From Clostridia bacterium (GTDB lineage Bacteria; Bacillota; Clostridia; Christensenellales; UBA1242): a stretch of 64,000 nt of DNA. Positions 1 through 8,719 of this stretch are shown here, piece after piece (position 1 is the first letter of the stretch; each line of letters opens with the position of its first letter). Made by a program: the position numbers and the translations under genes. The notes under the pieces are model-generated. The model saw only the letters and a list, made by a program, of their open reading frames with translations. It was not told the origin of the DNA and ran no database searches. Location of the stretch: NCBI GenBank assembly GCA_900753315.1, contig CAADYP010000016.1, positions 1 to 64,000 of the forward strand, in the 5' to 3' direction.

Positions 1-2
1 AG

Positions 3-1235
3 AGCAAACGCGGACGATTTTATGCAATATTGGCAATCGCCTTTGTGTTTCTGTCGTGTTTTTATGGCAAAATTGACATCGCAAATGGTTTCAAATTTTA
101 TCCTGACATAGCTTGCGCAGAAGATGAATCTGAAAAAGAACTTGAAAAACAACTTGGAGATGAAATTGACAAACAACTTTCAAATCTCGACTTTCAAGAA
201 ATAGAAAATGTTGTTGCAAAACTGACTGAAACATCAAAGGAATTGTTCGATTCAAACTCTTTTGTTGACAAATTAAGATGTATCATGAGTGGAGAATATA
301 TTGAAGACTCGCAGTCGTTTTTCTCCGCCGTTTTAGGCATCTTTTGGGAAGGACTGAAAGATTATATGCCAATAATTGCCAGCATCATTTCTATATCAAT
401 ACTAGGCGGAATGGTATCAAATCTAAAGCCAATGACAAACGGAAAATCTATCGGTAACATCATACATTTTGTCACTTATGGAATTGTTATAATTTTCTTG
501 GGAACTTCGCTTGTGCAAATAATAAAAATCACGACAACAACACTCACAACTATAAAGAATATGTATGACGGAATTTTCCCAATTTTGCTCACACTTTTGA
601 CTGCCGTTGGCGGAACTGTTTCGGTAGGGATATATCAGCCAGCAATCGCACTCATAAGCAATCTTGTTGTATCTCTCATCACATGCGTTCTTTTGCCAAT
701 GTTTATCTTTTCAATGGTGTTTTCAATTGTTGGCAATCTTTCAAACAACATCAAACTAGACAAATTCGTTTCCTTTTTGCAAAGTGCATTCAAATGGACG
801 ATTGGTCTGTGTTTTACAATTTTTCTTGGATTTGTAAGTATCCAAGGCGTTATGGCTGGGGCTGTCGATGGACTTTCTATACGAACCGCCAAATATGCCA
901 TCAAAAGTTATGTGCCTATCGTGGGCGGATATGTTTCAGATGGACTTTCTATAATCATGGCAAGCAGTGTGCTTATCAAAAATGCTATAGGTGGGGTTGG
1001 GCTTTTTCTGTTACTCTCAACAATTATATCTCCAGTTTTAAATCTTGTGATTTTTATGTTCTCTCTAAAATTTATGAGTGCAATAATTGAACCTATTGGT
1101 GATAAGAAAAGTGCAAACTTTATTTCTGACCTATCAAAAAGTCTTTCGCTTCTTGTCGCTCTGCTTGTGGCTGTGGCGTTTATGTATCTTGTGCTTACAG
1201 GACTTATTATGTGCAGTGCCAATTTGGTAACATAA
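3..1235 (+). CDS. spoIIIAE: Stage III sporulation protein AE (5' end cut by window edge)
   Basis: Polytopic membrane protein of the SpoIIIA-SpoIIQ channel between mother cell and forespore. The frame is open to the window edge, so the start lies off the window; the first readable residues (SKRGRFYAILAIAFVFLSC) look like the middle of a signal peptide, and the TTG at 30 is unlikely to be the start. An acidic coiled stretch follows, then about seven hydrophobic segments up to the C-terminus, as usual for this roughly 400-residue family. It is followed at once by AF, AG and AH in canonical order, which makes the call firm. AA to AD should lie just upstream, outside the window. Confidence 0.93.
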   Translation, partial: SKRGRFYAILAIAFVFLSCFYGKIDIANGFKFYPDIACAEDESEKELEKQLGDEIDKQLSNLDFQEIENVVAKLTETSKELFDSNSFVDKLRCIMSGEYIEDSQSFFSAVLGIFWEGLKDYMPIIASIISISILGGMVSNLKPMTNGKSIGNIIHFVTYGIVIIFLGTSLVQIIKITTTTLTTIKNMYDGIFPILLTLLTAVGGTVSVGIYQPAIALISNLVVSLITCVLLPMFIFSMVFSIVGNLSNNIKLDKFVSFLQSAFKWTIGLCFTIFLGFVSIQGVMAGAVDGLSIRTAKYAIKSYVPIVGGYVSDGLSIIMASSVLIKNAIGGVGLFLLLSTIISPVLNLVIFMFSLKFMSAIIEPIGDKKSANFISDLSKSLSLLVALLVAVAFMYLVLTGLIMCSANLVT

Positions 1236-1250
1236 CAAAAGGAGAAAATT

Positions 1251-1745
1251 ATGGGAGCAATTTCTGCATGGCTTCTGTCCATCGTTGGAGTGATAATTCT
1301 TTCAGTGCTTGCCGAGTTTGTTTTGCCAGAAGGACAGATAAACAAATATACCAAAGTTATCTTTTCGTTTTGCATTTTGCTTGTAATCATTATGCCGTTG
1401 CCAAAACTGTTTGGGAAAAACTTTGATTTGTCAAAATACTTTGGAAGCAGCACCGAACTTCAAGAAGATTATTTATATCAATTCAATTTAGACAAACTCA
1501 CAGCGTTAAATGAGAAAGTTGCAAAAGACATAAAGGAAGCGGGGCTTGAAAAAGTGGTTGTTTCGATAAATGCAAACATATTGAGTGAGAAACTAGAAAT
1601 TTATGGAGTTTTTGTCGATTTGTGCGATATAGAATATACCAAAAAATTTGGAAGTAAAGATATAGCGAAAGCAAAACTTAAAATCTTGGAAATCATTGAA
1701 AAGCAGTCACTGCTTAAAGATGTGGAGGTGAAATTTAATGAATAA
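1251..1745 (+). CDS. spoIIIAF: Stage III sporulation protein AF
   Basis: Small SpoIIIA complex membrane protein, 164 residues. Two N-terminal transmembrane segments (about residues 5-25 and 35-50, the second ending IIMPLPKLF) precede a soluble domain, the normal SpoIIIAF layout. The ATG has AAAGGAG about 8 bases upstream and lies 15 bases after the spoIIIAE stop. The last codons overlap the spoIIIAG start by 8 bases, so translation is probably coupled. Confidence 0.92.
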   Translation: MGAISAWLLSIVGVIILSVLAEFVLPEGQINKYTKVIFSFCILLVIIMPLPKLFGKNFDLSKYFGSSTELQEDYLYQFNLDKLTALNEKVAKDIKEAGLEKVVVSINANILSEKLEIYGVFVDLCDIEYTKKFGSKDIAKAKLKILEIIEKQSLLKDVEVKFNE

Positions 1746-2262
1746 ATTGAAAACTTTTTGGGGGAAGATAAAAAGCATAAAACATTTTGAAATTTGGCTC
1801 GCCGTATGTGTTGGGCTTGTGGTATGTGTGGTTTATTTTTCTTTCTTTGGAGGAGGTAAGTCAAAATCTGACAATAGTCAAAACGAATCGACACAAGAAT
1901 ACTCGTCTGCTTTGGAATATACAAACTTTCTCGAGAATAAATTAGGAAATGTATTGTCCAAGATTTCTGGCGTTGGAAGTGTGAATGTCATAATAACTTT
2001 GGAAAGTGGATTTTCTTATGAATATGCCACTGACACCGAAACCAAATCAGTTGCATCTGGCGGAACAGAAACGACAATAACAACAGAAACTGTTATTTTG
2101 GTTTCAAACAAACCGGTTGTGATGAAGGAGATTTATCCAACGATAAAGGGGGTGGTAGTTGTCGCCAAAGGAGCGGAAAACTTTTCGGTGAAAATGAACA
2201 TTTTAAGCGCAGTTGAAACGGTTTTGGAAATCGACAGGACAAGCATAACTATTCTAGCTTAA
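1738..2262 (+). CDS. spoIIIAG: Stage III sporulation protein AG
   Basis: Ring-forming component of the SpoIIIA channel in the intermembrane space, 174 residues. One transmembrane helix lies near residues 18-38; a low-complexity Ser/Asn/Gln stretch follows, then the ring-building-motif type domain from about residue 55, starting YTNFLENKLGNVLSKISGVG. The start overlaps the end of spoIIIAF. Family membership rests on domain order and on position in the operon. Confidence 0.92.
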   Translation: MNKLKTFWGKIKSIKHFEIWLAVCVGLVVCVVYFSFFGGGKSKSDNSQNESTQEYSSALEYTNFLENKLGNVLSKISGVGSVNVIITLESGFSYEYATDTETKSVASGGTETTITTETVILVSNKPVVMKEIYPTIKGVVVVAKGAENFSVKMNILSAVETVLEIDRTSITILA

Positions 2263-2286
2263 AAATTTTTAAAAGGAGCAAAAATT

Positions 2287-2754
2287 ATGAAAAAAAGAAC
2301 TAAAATAATTATCCTTTCACTTATGGTAGTGCTTTTGGGAGTGACTGGATATCTCAACATTGTTTTAAACAATTCAGTAAAAAACACAAACACAAATGTT
2401 ACAACTTTGAGTTATTTTGCATCTTACAGAAATGATAGGGCAAGCACAAGAGATCAAGAAATTTTGTATTATGACGCAATCATTGACAGCACATCTTCAA
2501 CAGATGTTGCAGTGAAAGCAGCAGAACAAGCAAAACTTGACCTTATCTCAACAATGGAAAAAGAACTTGCCGTTGAAGGGCTTATCAAGGCACAAGGTTT
2601 TAGCGATTGTGTTATCGCAATCTCTGACACAAAAGTCAATGTTGTTGTCAAAGGTGCATCTATCAATGAAAACGAAGCAGCACAAATTTCTACTATCGTA
2701 AGAGAACAACTCGGCACAGAACTTAAAAATATTATAATAATTCCAGCAGAATAG
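2287..2754 (+). CDS. spoIIIAH: Stage III sporulation protein AH
   Basis: Partner of SpoIIQ in the engulfment channel. 155 residues: an N-terminal transmembrane anchor (residues 6-27), an alanine- and glutamate-rich helical stretch, and a C-terminal domain with the family-like KAQGFSDCVIAISDTKVNVVV pattern, shorter than the roughly 220 residues of Bacillus AH but normal for clostridia. A good site (AAAGGAG) precedes the ATG. It is the last spoIIIA gene, and a new promoter for asp23 may lie in the short gap after it. Confidence 0.9.
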   Translation: MKKRTKIIILSLMVVLLGVTGYLNIVLNNSVKNTNTNVTTLSYFASYRNDRASTRDQEILYYDAIIDSTSSTDVAVKAAEQAKLDLISTMEKELAVEGLIKAQGFSDCVIAISDTKVNVVVKGASINENEAAQISTIVREQLGTELKNIIIIPAE

Positions 2755-2755
2755 T

Positions 2756-2785
2756 TTGCAAATTGATAGCCAGATGTGATAAAAT
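2756..2785 (+). promoter_or_regulatory. Possible sigma-A promoter before asp23
   Basis: TTGCAA at 2756-2761 and TAAAAT at 2780-2785 are separated by 18 bases. It would uncouple the housekeeping asp23-nusB-xseAB-proS string from the sporulation operon upstream. The match is moderate. Confidence 0.4.
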
Positions 2786-2812
2786 GTCTTTGTAAATATA
2801 CAAGGAGAGGTT

Positions 2813-3181
2813 ATGGCAGCAAAAAACCAGGACACCAACAATGGAAAGATTACTTTGGATAGAAAAATTCTTGTTTCTATCATAAACTTGGCAGCAAAAG
2901 AAATCAATGGCGTAGAAAGTGTTACAAACTCTTCTCGTCCTTGGTATAAACGTCTGTTCAATCGCTATGACGATGGTGTTGAAATCAAATTTGAGAAAAA
3001 CGGAGCACTTACAGTAGATGTTTACATCAACATCTATGTTGGATTCAGCGTGCCCGACATTGCATATAGAGTTCAAGAAAACATTAGAAACTCTCTTGCA
3101 ACAATGGTTGCACTCAAACCACTTAAAATAAACATTCATGTTATCAATGTAGAATGCGACAAAGAGGTGGAAAATGCGTAA
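2813..3181 (+). CDS. Asp23/YloU family envelope stress protein
   Basis: 122-residue Asp23/Gls24-type protein (YloU or AmaP-partner group). The conserved core reads KITLDRKILVSIINLAAKEI NGVESV, then VDVYINIYVGFSVPDIAYRVQ, which is the two-part family pattern. These proteins lie under the membrane and are linked to cell-envelope homeostasis; the exact role here is unknown. The start has AAGGAGAGG just upstream. The stop overlaps nusB by 8 bases, the usual clostridial asp23-nusB coupling. Confidence 0.88.
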   Translation: MAAKNQDTNNGKITLDRKILVSIINLAAKEINGVESVTNSSRPWYKRLFNRYDDGVEIKFEKNGALTVDVYINIYVGFSVPDIAYRVQENIRNSLATMVALKPLKINIHVINVECDKEVENA

Positions 3182-3560
3182 CGATGCCAGAGAAAATGCA
3201 TTCAAATTGATTTTTGAAAGTTTGTTTCATAATTGTGACAAAGAGCTTTCAAAAGAAAACCTGACCGAACTTAAAAAAGATGAGGACCAAAAGTTTTTTG
3301 AAGACATAATGGCAGGATTTGAAGCAAACAAAGACTCCTTGAAAGAACAAATCGAAAAACATCTTAAAAACTTTGACTATGACAGACTCTTCAAGGTTGA
3401 TTTGGCACTCATTTATCTTGCACTTACCGAAATTGAATATTGCAAAACACCGAAGGCGGTTGCTATAAATGAAATTTTGGAAATGGCAAAAAAATACAGC
3501 ACAGAAAAGTCTTCAAAATTTATAAATGGACTCGTTTCTGCCATAATAAATCAAGAGTAG
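3174..3560 (+). CDS. nusB: Transcription antitermination protein NusB
   Basis: RNA-binding antitermination factor that works with NusE/S10 on boxA, mainly in rRNA operons. 128 residues, at the short end of the family. Landmarks are the N-terminal RNDARENAFKLIFE helix, FDYDRLFKVDLALIYLALTEI in the middle and PKAVAINEILEMAKKYSTEKSSKFINGLV at the C-terminus, which is the family signature. It overlaps asp23 by 8 bases and abuts xseA with no gap. Confidence 0.95.
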   Translation: MRNDARENAFKLIFESLFHNCDKELSKENLTELKKDEDQKFFEDIMAGFEANKDSLKEQIEKHLKNFDYDRLFKVDLALIYLALTEIEYCKTPKAVAINEILEMAKKYSTEKSSKFINGLVSAIINQE

Positions 3561-4748
3561 ATGACAAACACAAACTATACGATAAGTGTATCGAAATTTA
3601 ATAGTATCATTAGAGATATCTTTAATGCCGAGGAACTTCTCCATAACATCAAAATTGTTGGAGAAGTTTTTGGCATTTCGTTATCAAAATCTGCTACATA
3701 TTTCAGCATAAAAGATGAAGAAAGTTCTCTTCCTTGTGTGAGTTTTTATGGTGACATTGCAAACCAAATTAAAGAAGGCGATTCAGTCATTGTCACTGGT
3801 TCACCAAACTATTATGCAAAGAGCGGGCGTTTTAATTTTGTCGTAAACAAAGTTGAGCCATTTGGACAAGGACTTTTGTATCAAAGATTTTTGGAACTCA
3901 AAGATAAACTTCAAAAAGAAGGATTGTTTGATGAAAGCCACAAAAAGCCATTGCCACAAGTTATCAAAAGAATTGGTGTTGTAACATCAAAAGATGGGGC
4001 GGTTATTCAAGATATAAAAAATGTAAGTTGGCGTAGAAATCCGGCAGTTGACATCGTTTTGTATAACACAAAAGTGCAAGGCAATGACGCGGAAAAAGAA
4101 ATTGCACAGGGCATAGACTTCTTTTCAAATTATGATAATGTTGATGTTGTTGTGGTTGCTCGTGGCGGTGGAAGTTTGGAAGACTTGTCCGCTTATAACA
4201 CTGAAGTGGTTGCAAGGGCGACTTACAACTGCCAAAAGCCCATTGTTTCTGCTGTTGGACACGAAACCGATTTTACAATAATTGATTTTGTATCAGATTT
4301 GAGAGCACCAACACCTAGTGCTGCGGCAGAACTTCTTACAAAAGACTCAAACCTTCAGAAAATAACTTTAAAGAAAGAAATTTTGAGAATTGAGAGAGAA
4401 CTTGAGAGTTATATCGCAGACAAAAATTTGGAGTATCAAACCGCAAAAAACACCATTCTTTCAATGATTGAAGATGTGGTGGGAGACAAGCAAGCAGAAT
4501 TCGAAAAATTGACAACCAAACTTGCCACAAGACTTGATGCATATTTGGTTGAAAAAGATTATGCATTGAAACTTAAACTTGCCCAACTTGACAAACTTAA
4601 TCCAACAAGAATTTTGTCACTTGGCTATGCAAAGATAGAACAAAATAAAAAACCAATTCACTCTGCAAAAGATGTTGAAATGAAAGAAAAATTGGAGATA
4701 AATTTTGCAGACGGCACAATAGTTGCAATCCCTGAGAAAAAGGAGTAA
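3561..4748 (+). CDS. xseA: Exodeoxyribonuclease VII large subunit
   Basis: Catalytic large subunit of exonuclease VII, which degrades single-stranded DNA from both ends. 395 residues: an N-terminal OB-fold (about 1-100) and then the catalytic domain with the ARGGGSLEDL motif and SAVGHETDFTIIDFVSDLRAPTPSAAAE, both diagnostic. A long helical region follows from about residue 265. The ATG directly abuts the nusB stop, and xseB follows three bases after the stop. Confidence 0.97.
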   Translation: MTNTNYTISVSKFNSIIRDIFNAEELLHNIKIVGEVFGISLSKSATYFSIKDEESSLPCVSFYGDIANQIKEGDSVIVTGSPNYYAKSGRFNFVVNKVEPFGQGLLYQRFLELKDKLQKEGLFDESHKKPLPQVIKRIGVVTSKDGAVIQDIKNVSWRRNPAVDIVLYNTKVQGNDAEKEIAQGIDFFSNYDNVDVVVVARGGGSLEDLSAYNTEVVARATYNCQKPIVSAVGHETDFTIIDFVSDLRAPTPSAAAELLTKDSNLQKITLKKEILRIERELESYIADKNLEYQTAKNTILSMIEDVVGDKQAEFEKLTTKLATRLDAYLVEKDYALKLKLAQLDKLNPTRILSLGYAKIEQNKKPIHSAKDVEMKEKLEINFADGTIVAIPEKKE

Positions 4749-4751
4749 AAT

Positions 4752-4955
4752 ATGAGTTACGAAGACGCAATAAAAGAAATGGAAGAAATCATTGAAAAGT
4801 TGGAAAAAGAACAACTCCCGCTCAAAAAAGCACAAGAACTTTTTGAAAGAGCAAGTGTTTTGGCGAAATTTTCACAAGAAGAATTGTCAAAGACAACCGG
4901 AAAACTTTATCAAATAAAGAAAGAACTCGACCAAATCATTGAGGAGGAAGCATAA
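4752..4955 (+). CDS. xseB: Exodeoxyribonuclease VII small subunit
   Basis: 67-residue small subunit that binds the helical arm of XseA. Begins MSYEDAIKEMEEIIEKLEKEQ, with the SLEEALELFERG-like helix (LKKAQELFERASVL) next, a clear family match. Its 3' end contains the GAGGAGG ribosome-binding site of proS, so translation of the two is closely coupled. Confidence 0.95.
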   Translation: MSYEDAIKEMEEIIEKLEKEQLPLKKAQELFERASVLAKFSQEELSKTTGKLYQIKKELDQIIEEEA

Positions 4956-4956
4956 A

Positions 4957-6690
4957 ATGAGATTAAGCAAACTCGTAGGAAAAAGAATAAAAGAGACACC
5001 AAACAACGCAGCACTTAAAAGCCACATCTTTCTTTTGAGAGCAGGTTACATAAAACAAGTCGGCGCTGGTATTTTTTCTTTGATGCCACCAGCACAAAGA
5101 GTTAGTCTCAAAATGCAAAAAATCATTCGTGAAGAAATGAATAAACTTGATGGACAAGAAGTTTTGTTTCCTGTTGTTATGCCAAGAGAACTTTGGGATT
5201 TGAGTGGAAGATATTCTTCAATCAAAGGCGAAATGGTGCGTTTTAAGGACAGAACCGGACACGATATGCTTCTTGGAATGACTCACGAAGAAGCTGCTGT
5301 TCACATGATGATGAACACTGCAACAAGCCCAGAAGATTTGCCTTGCATGATTTATCAAATTCAAACAAAATTCCGTGATGAAGCAAGACCTAGAGGCGGA
5401 CTTATTAGAGTAAGAGAATTTACTATGAAAGACGCCTATTCTTTCCACTTAACTCAAGAAGATTTGGATAACTATTATAAGAGAGTTTACCAAGCATACA
5501 TCCGCATTTATAAGCGTTTTGGTTTCAAAAAATTTGTCGTTGTCGAAGGCGACAATGGAATTATGGGCGGAAAGGTTTCTCACGAATATATGGCAGTTAC
5601 TGATGTTGGTGAAGACAGCCTCGTAATCTGTCCAAAATGCGGTTATAGTAGCAATATGGAAGTTGCTGTCTCAGTTTGTGACGAAAACAAAGCAGAAACG
5701 CCACTTGAAATGGAAGAAATTTTTACTGGCAACGCTCATACTATTGATGAAGTATGCAATTTCCTTGAAATTGACGAAAAACACACTGCAAAAGCGGTTT
5801 GTTATAAATGTGTCGAAGATGGCAAATTGGTAGTTGCATTTTTGAGAGGCGACCACGAAGTAAACGAAAGCAAACTTGCAAAATGCGTTAGAAGTGAACT
5901 TGAACCTGTTGATGTTGAAGAATATGGACTTTTCTCAGGAAACATCGGCTGTTTAAATTTAAACTTGCCAGAAGGAAGTCATGTCTACTTTGATAAAACT
6001 TTGAAAGGTCTTGAAAATTTTGTTACAGGTGCAAACAAAAAAGACTTCCACTTGAAAAATGTAAGCATGACAAGAGATTTGCCTAACACAGAATTTGTTG
6101 ATATTTCTTTGGTTTGTGCAGGAGAAAAGTGCACTCATTGTGGCGAAGAGTTGACACTTACTCGTGGTATTGAAATTGGAAACATTTTCCAACTTGGAAC
6201 AAAATACACAAAAGCTATGGGCATGAAAATCAATATGCCTGACGGCACTTCAAAAGAACCTATTATGGGTTGTTATGGAATTGGTGTTGGTAGGTGTCTC
6301 GCAAGCATAATTGAAGAAAAAGGCGATGACAAAGGTCTTGTTTGGCCTATGACAATAGCTCCATGGCAAGTTCATTTCTGCCCAATTAGAATTGATGATG
6401 AAAATGTTAGTGCCATTGCAAACGAATTATACAAAAAGATGGAAGATGCAGGCATTGAAGTTCTGTTTGATGACAGAAGAGTGTCTGCTGGTGTAAAACT
6501 TACAGATAGCGAACTTATGGGAGTGCCAATTAGAGTTGTTATAAGTCCAAAAACACTTGCAAACGGAACTGCAGAAGTTACACTTCGTGGCAATGACAGC
6601 GAACCAGTGTTTATTCCAATTGGCGAGTTGATTCCAGAACTTAAAGTTATGATTCAAGACGAAATTGACGAAATAGAAGGCTCTTTATAA
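4957..6690 (+). CDS. proS: Prolyl-tRNA synthetase (bacterial type with editing insert)
   Basis: Charges tRNA-Pro. 577 residues from the ATG at 4957, which has GAGGAGG inside the xseB end; an in-frame TTG 18 bases upstream is unlikely to be used. Class II motif 2 is at FRDEARPRGGLIRVREF and motif 3 at GCYGIGVGRCLASIIEE. Between them sits the large insertion domain (roughly residues 220-400) that hydrolyses mischarged Ala-tRNA. Two Cys-x2-Cys pairs (CPKC and CTHC) flank it. The C-terminal anticodon-binding domain is complete. The gene ends at a strong hairpin terminator. Confidence 0.97.
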   Translation: MRLSKLVGKRIKETPNNAALKSHIFLLRAGYIKQVGAGIFSLMPPAQRVSLKMQKIIREEMNKLDGQEVLFPVVMPRELWDLSGRYSSIKGEMVRFKDRTGHDMLLGMTHEEAAVHMMMNTATSPEDLPCMIYQIQTKFRDEARPRGGLIRVREFTMKDAYSFHLTQEDLDNYYKRVYQAYIRIYKRFGFKKFVVVEGDNGIMGGKVSHEYMAVTDVGEDSLVICPKCGYSSNMEVAVSVCDENKAETPLEMEEIFTGNAHTIDEVCNFLEIDEKHTAKAVCYKCVEDGKLVVAFLRGDHEVNESKLAKCVRSELEPVDVEEYGLFSGNIGCLNLNLPEGSHVYFDKTLKGLENFVTGANKKDFHLKNVSMTRDLPNTEFVDISLVCAGEKCTHCGEELTLTRGIEIGNIFQLGTKYTKAMGMKINMPDGTSKEPIMGCYGIGVGRCLASIIEEKGDDKGLVWPMTIAPWQVHFCPIRIDDENVSAIANELYKKMEDAGIEVLFDDRRVSAGVKLTDSELMGVPIRVVISPKTLANGTAEVTLRGNDSEPVFIPIGELIPELKVMIQDEIDEIEGSL

Positions 6691-6710
6691 TAAGAGCCTT
6701 CTTTGTTTTC
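6676..6710 (+). terminator. Rho-independent terminator after proS
   Basis: GAAGGCTCTT at 6676-6685 pairs perfectly with AAGAGCCTTC at 6692-6701 around a 6-base loop and is followed by a T-rich tail. The stem overlaps the proS stop codon. Confidence 0.93.
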
Positions 6711-6781
6711 TCTTGTTTTGTTTTTTGTTTTTAGTCAAAACCTTTCTTGCTCTTCTTGTCCTATTTTCAATCTAAATGAAA

Positions 6782-6787
6782 TATAAT
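6782..6787 (+). promoter_or_regulatory. -10 box placing the start at the first codon
   Basis: A perfect TATAAT lies 5 bases before the ATG at 6793. The -35 is poor (TTGTCC at 6756-6761 is 20 bases away). The transcript would begin at or very near the A of the start codon. Confidence 0.55.
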
Positions 6788-6792
6788 ACAAC

Positions 6793-7440
6793 ATGAAAAA
6801 GAATAATTTTAGATGGGCGTTTAAAACACTTATTTTGTCTGTTGCTTTGTCAATCGTGTTTAGCGTCGCATCACAAAGCATGTTTCCAAATTTGCCCAAT
6901 TTTTTGTCGATATTTGTGATATTCTTTTTTATTGTCGTAAGTGTGATTTTTGACATGATAAGTGTTGCTGTGACTTCAATAGATTTTGAACAACTTGAAA
7001 AATACAAAGACAAAACCGGATATCCAACAGCAGTTATTTTGTGCGAGAACACTGAAAAGGTTTCATCGTTTTGCGGAGATGTTGTGGGCGATATTTGTGG
7101 CATTTTGAGTGGTGCAGGTGGGGTGAGTTTGGTTTTAAACATGCACATAACAGACCAAACAATAAATTTTATTGTTACATGCCTTATAAGTTCGATTATT
7201 GCAGGATTGACAATTTTTGGCAAAGCCATGATGAAAAATTATTCGGTTGAAAATTGCGAAACGGTGGTTATGACAACAAGTCGCTTTATGGAAACTTCAC
7301 CATTTTCTTATTTAAAGATGTTTTTTTCTTGGATAAAAACAAAAAGGCGAGAAAAGAGTGGTAAAAAGAAAACTGAAAGCAATCAAAATGTAAAAAAGTC
7401 AAAGAAATTTGAAAAAATGAGGAAAAATGTAAAAAAATGA
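6793..7440 (+). CDS. Small membrane protein of unknown function, possibly DUF21/CNNM-like
   Basis: 215 residues. Two strong transmembrane segments (about 10-30 and 38-62), a soluble loop, two further hydrophobic segments (about 93-140), and a Lys-rich C-terminal tail from residue 180. The stretch around VSVIFDMISVAVTSIDFEQL resembles the start of CorB/CNNM-type DUF21 domains, but no CBS domains follow, so a transport role is only a guess. There is no Shine-Dalgarno sequence; TATAAT ends 5 bases before the ATG, so the mRNA is probably leaderless. It stands alone between the proS terminator and the infC promoter. Confidence 0.72.
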   Translation: MKKNNFRWAFKTLILSVALSIVFSVASQSMFPNLPNFLSIFVIFFFIVVSVIFDMISVAVTSIDFEQLEKYKDKTGYPTAVILCENTEKVSSFCGDVVGDICGILSGAGGVSLVLNMHITDQTINFIVTCLISSIIAGLTIFGKAMMKNYSVENCETVVMTTSRFMETSPFSYLKMFFSWIKTKRREKSGKKKTESNQNVKKSKKFEKMRKNVKK

Positions 7441-7469
7441 TTGACAATAAGATGACATTGTGATATTAT
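7441..7469 (+). promoter_or_regulatory. Sigma-A promoter of the infC-rpmI-rplT operon
   Basis: TTGACA at 7441-7446, a 17-base spacer and TATTAT at 7464-7469. It starts directly after the stop of the upstream gene and drives a leader of about 155 bases. Confidence 0.85.
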
Positions 7470-7475
7470 ATGGCA

Positions 7476-7612
7476 GTAAGAAAGTAGAAGTTCTCCTTCT
7501 CACCCATCGAATTTCGTTTTGATGTGGTCAAAAATTTTGAATAATTCATTTGTATTTACAAATTTTTGATTTGGTGATATTTGGTAGAACTTTTCGTCCT
7601 ACCAAATTTTTT
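7476..7612 (+). promoter_or_regulatory. L20-type ribosomal leader with attenuator
   Basis: The transcribed leader of infC contains the stretch GTAGAAGTTCTCCTTCTCAC near 7485-7504, which resembles the opening of known IF3/L20 leaders. It ends in a clear intrinsic terminator whose arms TTTGGTAG (7580-7587) and CTACCAAA (7599-7606) are followed by a T run just before the infC ribosome-binding site. In Bacillus, L20 binding to such leaders promotes premature termination. The regulator is inferred from that family, not shown here. Confidence 0.8.
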
Positions 7613-7629
7613 TAAAGGAGATTACGACA

Positions 7630-8142
7630 ATTTTTAAGGAATTATTGATCAACGACCAAATAACTTCAAAAGAAGTAAGATTGATTGGCGAAGAAGGCGA
7701 ACAACTTGGTGTTTTGACAACAGCCGAAGCACAAAGCATAGCAGACAAGAGCGGACTTGACTTGGTGCTTATGTCACCAAACGGAAATCCACCAGTTTGC
7801 AGACTTATGGACTACGGGAAATATAAGTTTGACAGCATCAAGAAGGAGAAAGAACTTCGCAAAAATCAAAAAATCAGCGAAATCAAAGAAATTCAACTTT
7901 CTATGAGAATTGATGAATATCACATCAGTTTCAAACTTAAAAATGCTCAAAAGATTTTGCAAGATGGCGACAAAGTGAAAGTATCTTTGCGTATGAGAGG
8001 GAGAGAGCAAGCATATTCACAAAATGCTGTTGAAATCGTGAAAAAGTTTGTATCTGACCTTGCAGAATATGGTTCTATTGACAAAGAGCCAGCAATCATG
8101 GGAAAGAATGTCTTTGTTGTAATCAACCCAAAGAAAGCGTAA
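7630..8142 (+). CDS. infC: Translation initiation factor IF-3, with ATT start
   Basis: Binds the 30S subunit and checks start-codon pairing. AAAGGAG at 7614-7620 is 9 bases before an in-frame ATT at 7630, giving the usual N-terminus (M)FKELLINDQIT; the next in-frame candidate, TTG at 7645, is too far from the site and would cut conserved residues. Rare ATT/AUU starts are a known feature of infC and let IF-3 repress its own translation. 170 residues; the core PPVCRLMDYGKYKFDSIKKEKE and the C-terminal domain are typical. First gene of infC-rpmI-rplT. Confidence 0.95.
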   Translation: MFKELLINDQITSKEVRLIGEEGEQLGVLTTAEAQSIADKSGLDLVLMSPNGNPPVCRLMDYGKYKFDSIKKEKELRKNQKISEIKEIQLSMRIDEYHISFKLKNAQKILQDGDKVKVSLRMRGREQAYSQNAVEIVKKFVSDLAEYGSIDKEPAIMGKNVFVVINPKKA

Positions 8143-8163
8143 ATTTAAAAGGAGAAAAGGAAA

Positions 8164-8358
8164 ATGCCTAAAATGAAAACACACAGTGGTGCAAAAAAGA
8201 GATTTTCACTCACTGCAACAGGAAAAGTTAAGTATGCAAGACCAAACAAAGGTCACTTCTTGACAAACAAAAGCAAAAGTCGTAAAAGAAAACTCAGAAA
8301 AGGGTCTTACATTGCTGGAAAGAATGCTAGCAACATTAAGACATTGCTCTGCAAGTAA
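8164..8358 (+). CDS. rpmI: 50S ribosomal protein L35
   Basis: 64 residues, strongly basic, beginning MPKMKTHSGAKKRFSLTATG, the unmistakable L35 N-terminus. Preceded by AAAGGAG and followed by rplT after 13 bases, in the conserved infC-rpmI-rplT order. Confidence 0.98.
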   Translation: MPKMKTHSGAKKRFSLTATGKVKYARPNKGHFLTNKSKSRKRKLRKGSYIAGKNASNIKTLLCK

Positions 8359-8371
8359 TTAGGAGGGAAAA

Positions 8372-8719
8372 ATGAGAATTAAAAGAGGAGTAAACGCAGT
8401 TAAAAAGCGTAGAAAAATTTTAAAACAAGCTAAAGGTTACTTTGGAGCAAAGAGTAAACTTTATAGAACAGCAAGAGAACAAGTTATGAAGAGCGGACAA
8501 TATGCTTATATTGGCCGTAAACAAAAGAAAAGAGACTTCCGTGCTCTTTGGATTACAAGAATCAATGCTGCTTGCAGATTGAACGATATTTCATACAGCA
8601 GATTTATCGATGGACTCAAAAAAGCAAACGTTACACTCAACAGAAAAGTTCTTGCTGACATGGCAGTTAGAGAACCAGAAGCATTTGCAAACCTTGTAGA
8701 AGTTGCAAAGAAGGCTTAA
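8372..8719 (+). CDS. rplT: 50S ribosomal protein L20
   Basis: 115 residues, begins MRIKRGVNAVKKRRKILKQAKGYFGAKSK, the canonical L20 start; full length. AGGAGGG lies just before the ATG. As in other bacteria it is the likely feedback regulator of this operon through the leader upstream of infC. The stop TAA shares its last base with the ATG of the next gene. Confidence 0.98.
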   Translation: MRIKRGVNAVKKRRKILKQAKGYFGAKSKLYRTAREQVMKSGQYAYIGRKQKKRDFRALWITRINAACRLNDISYSRFIDGLKKANVTLNRKVLADMAVREPEAFANLVEVAKKA

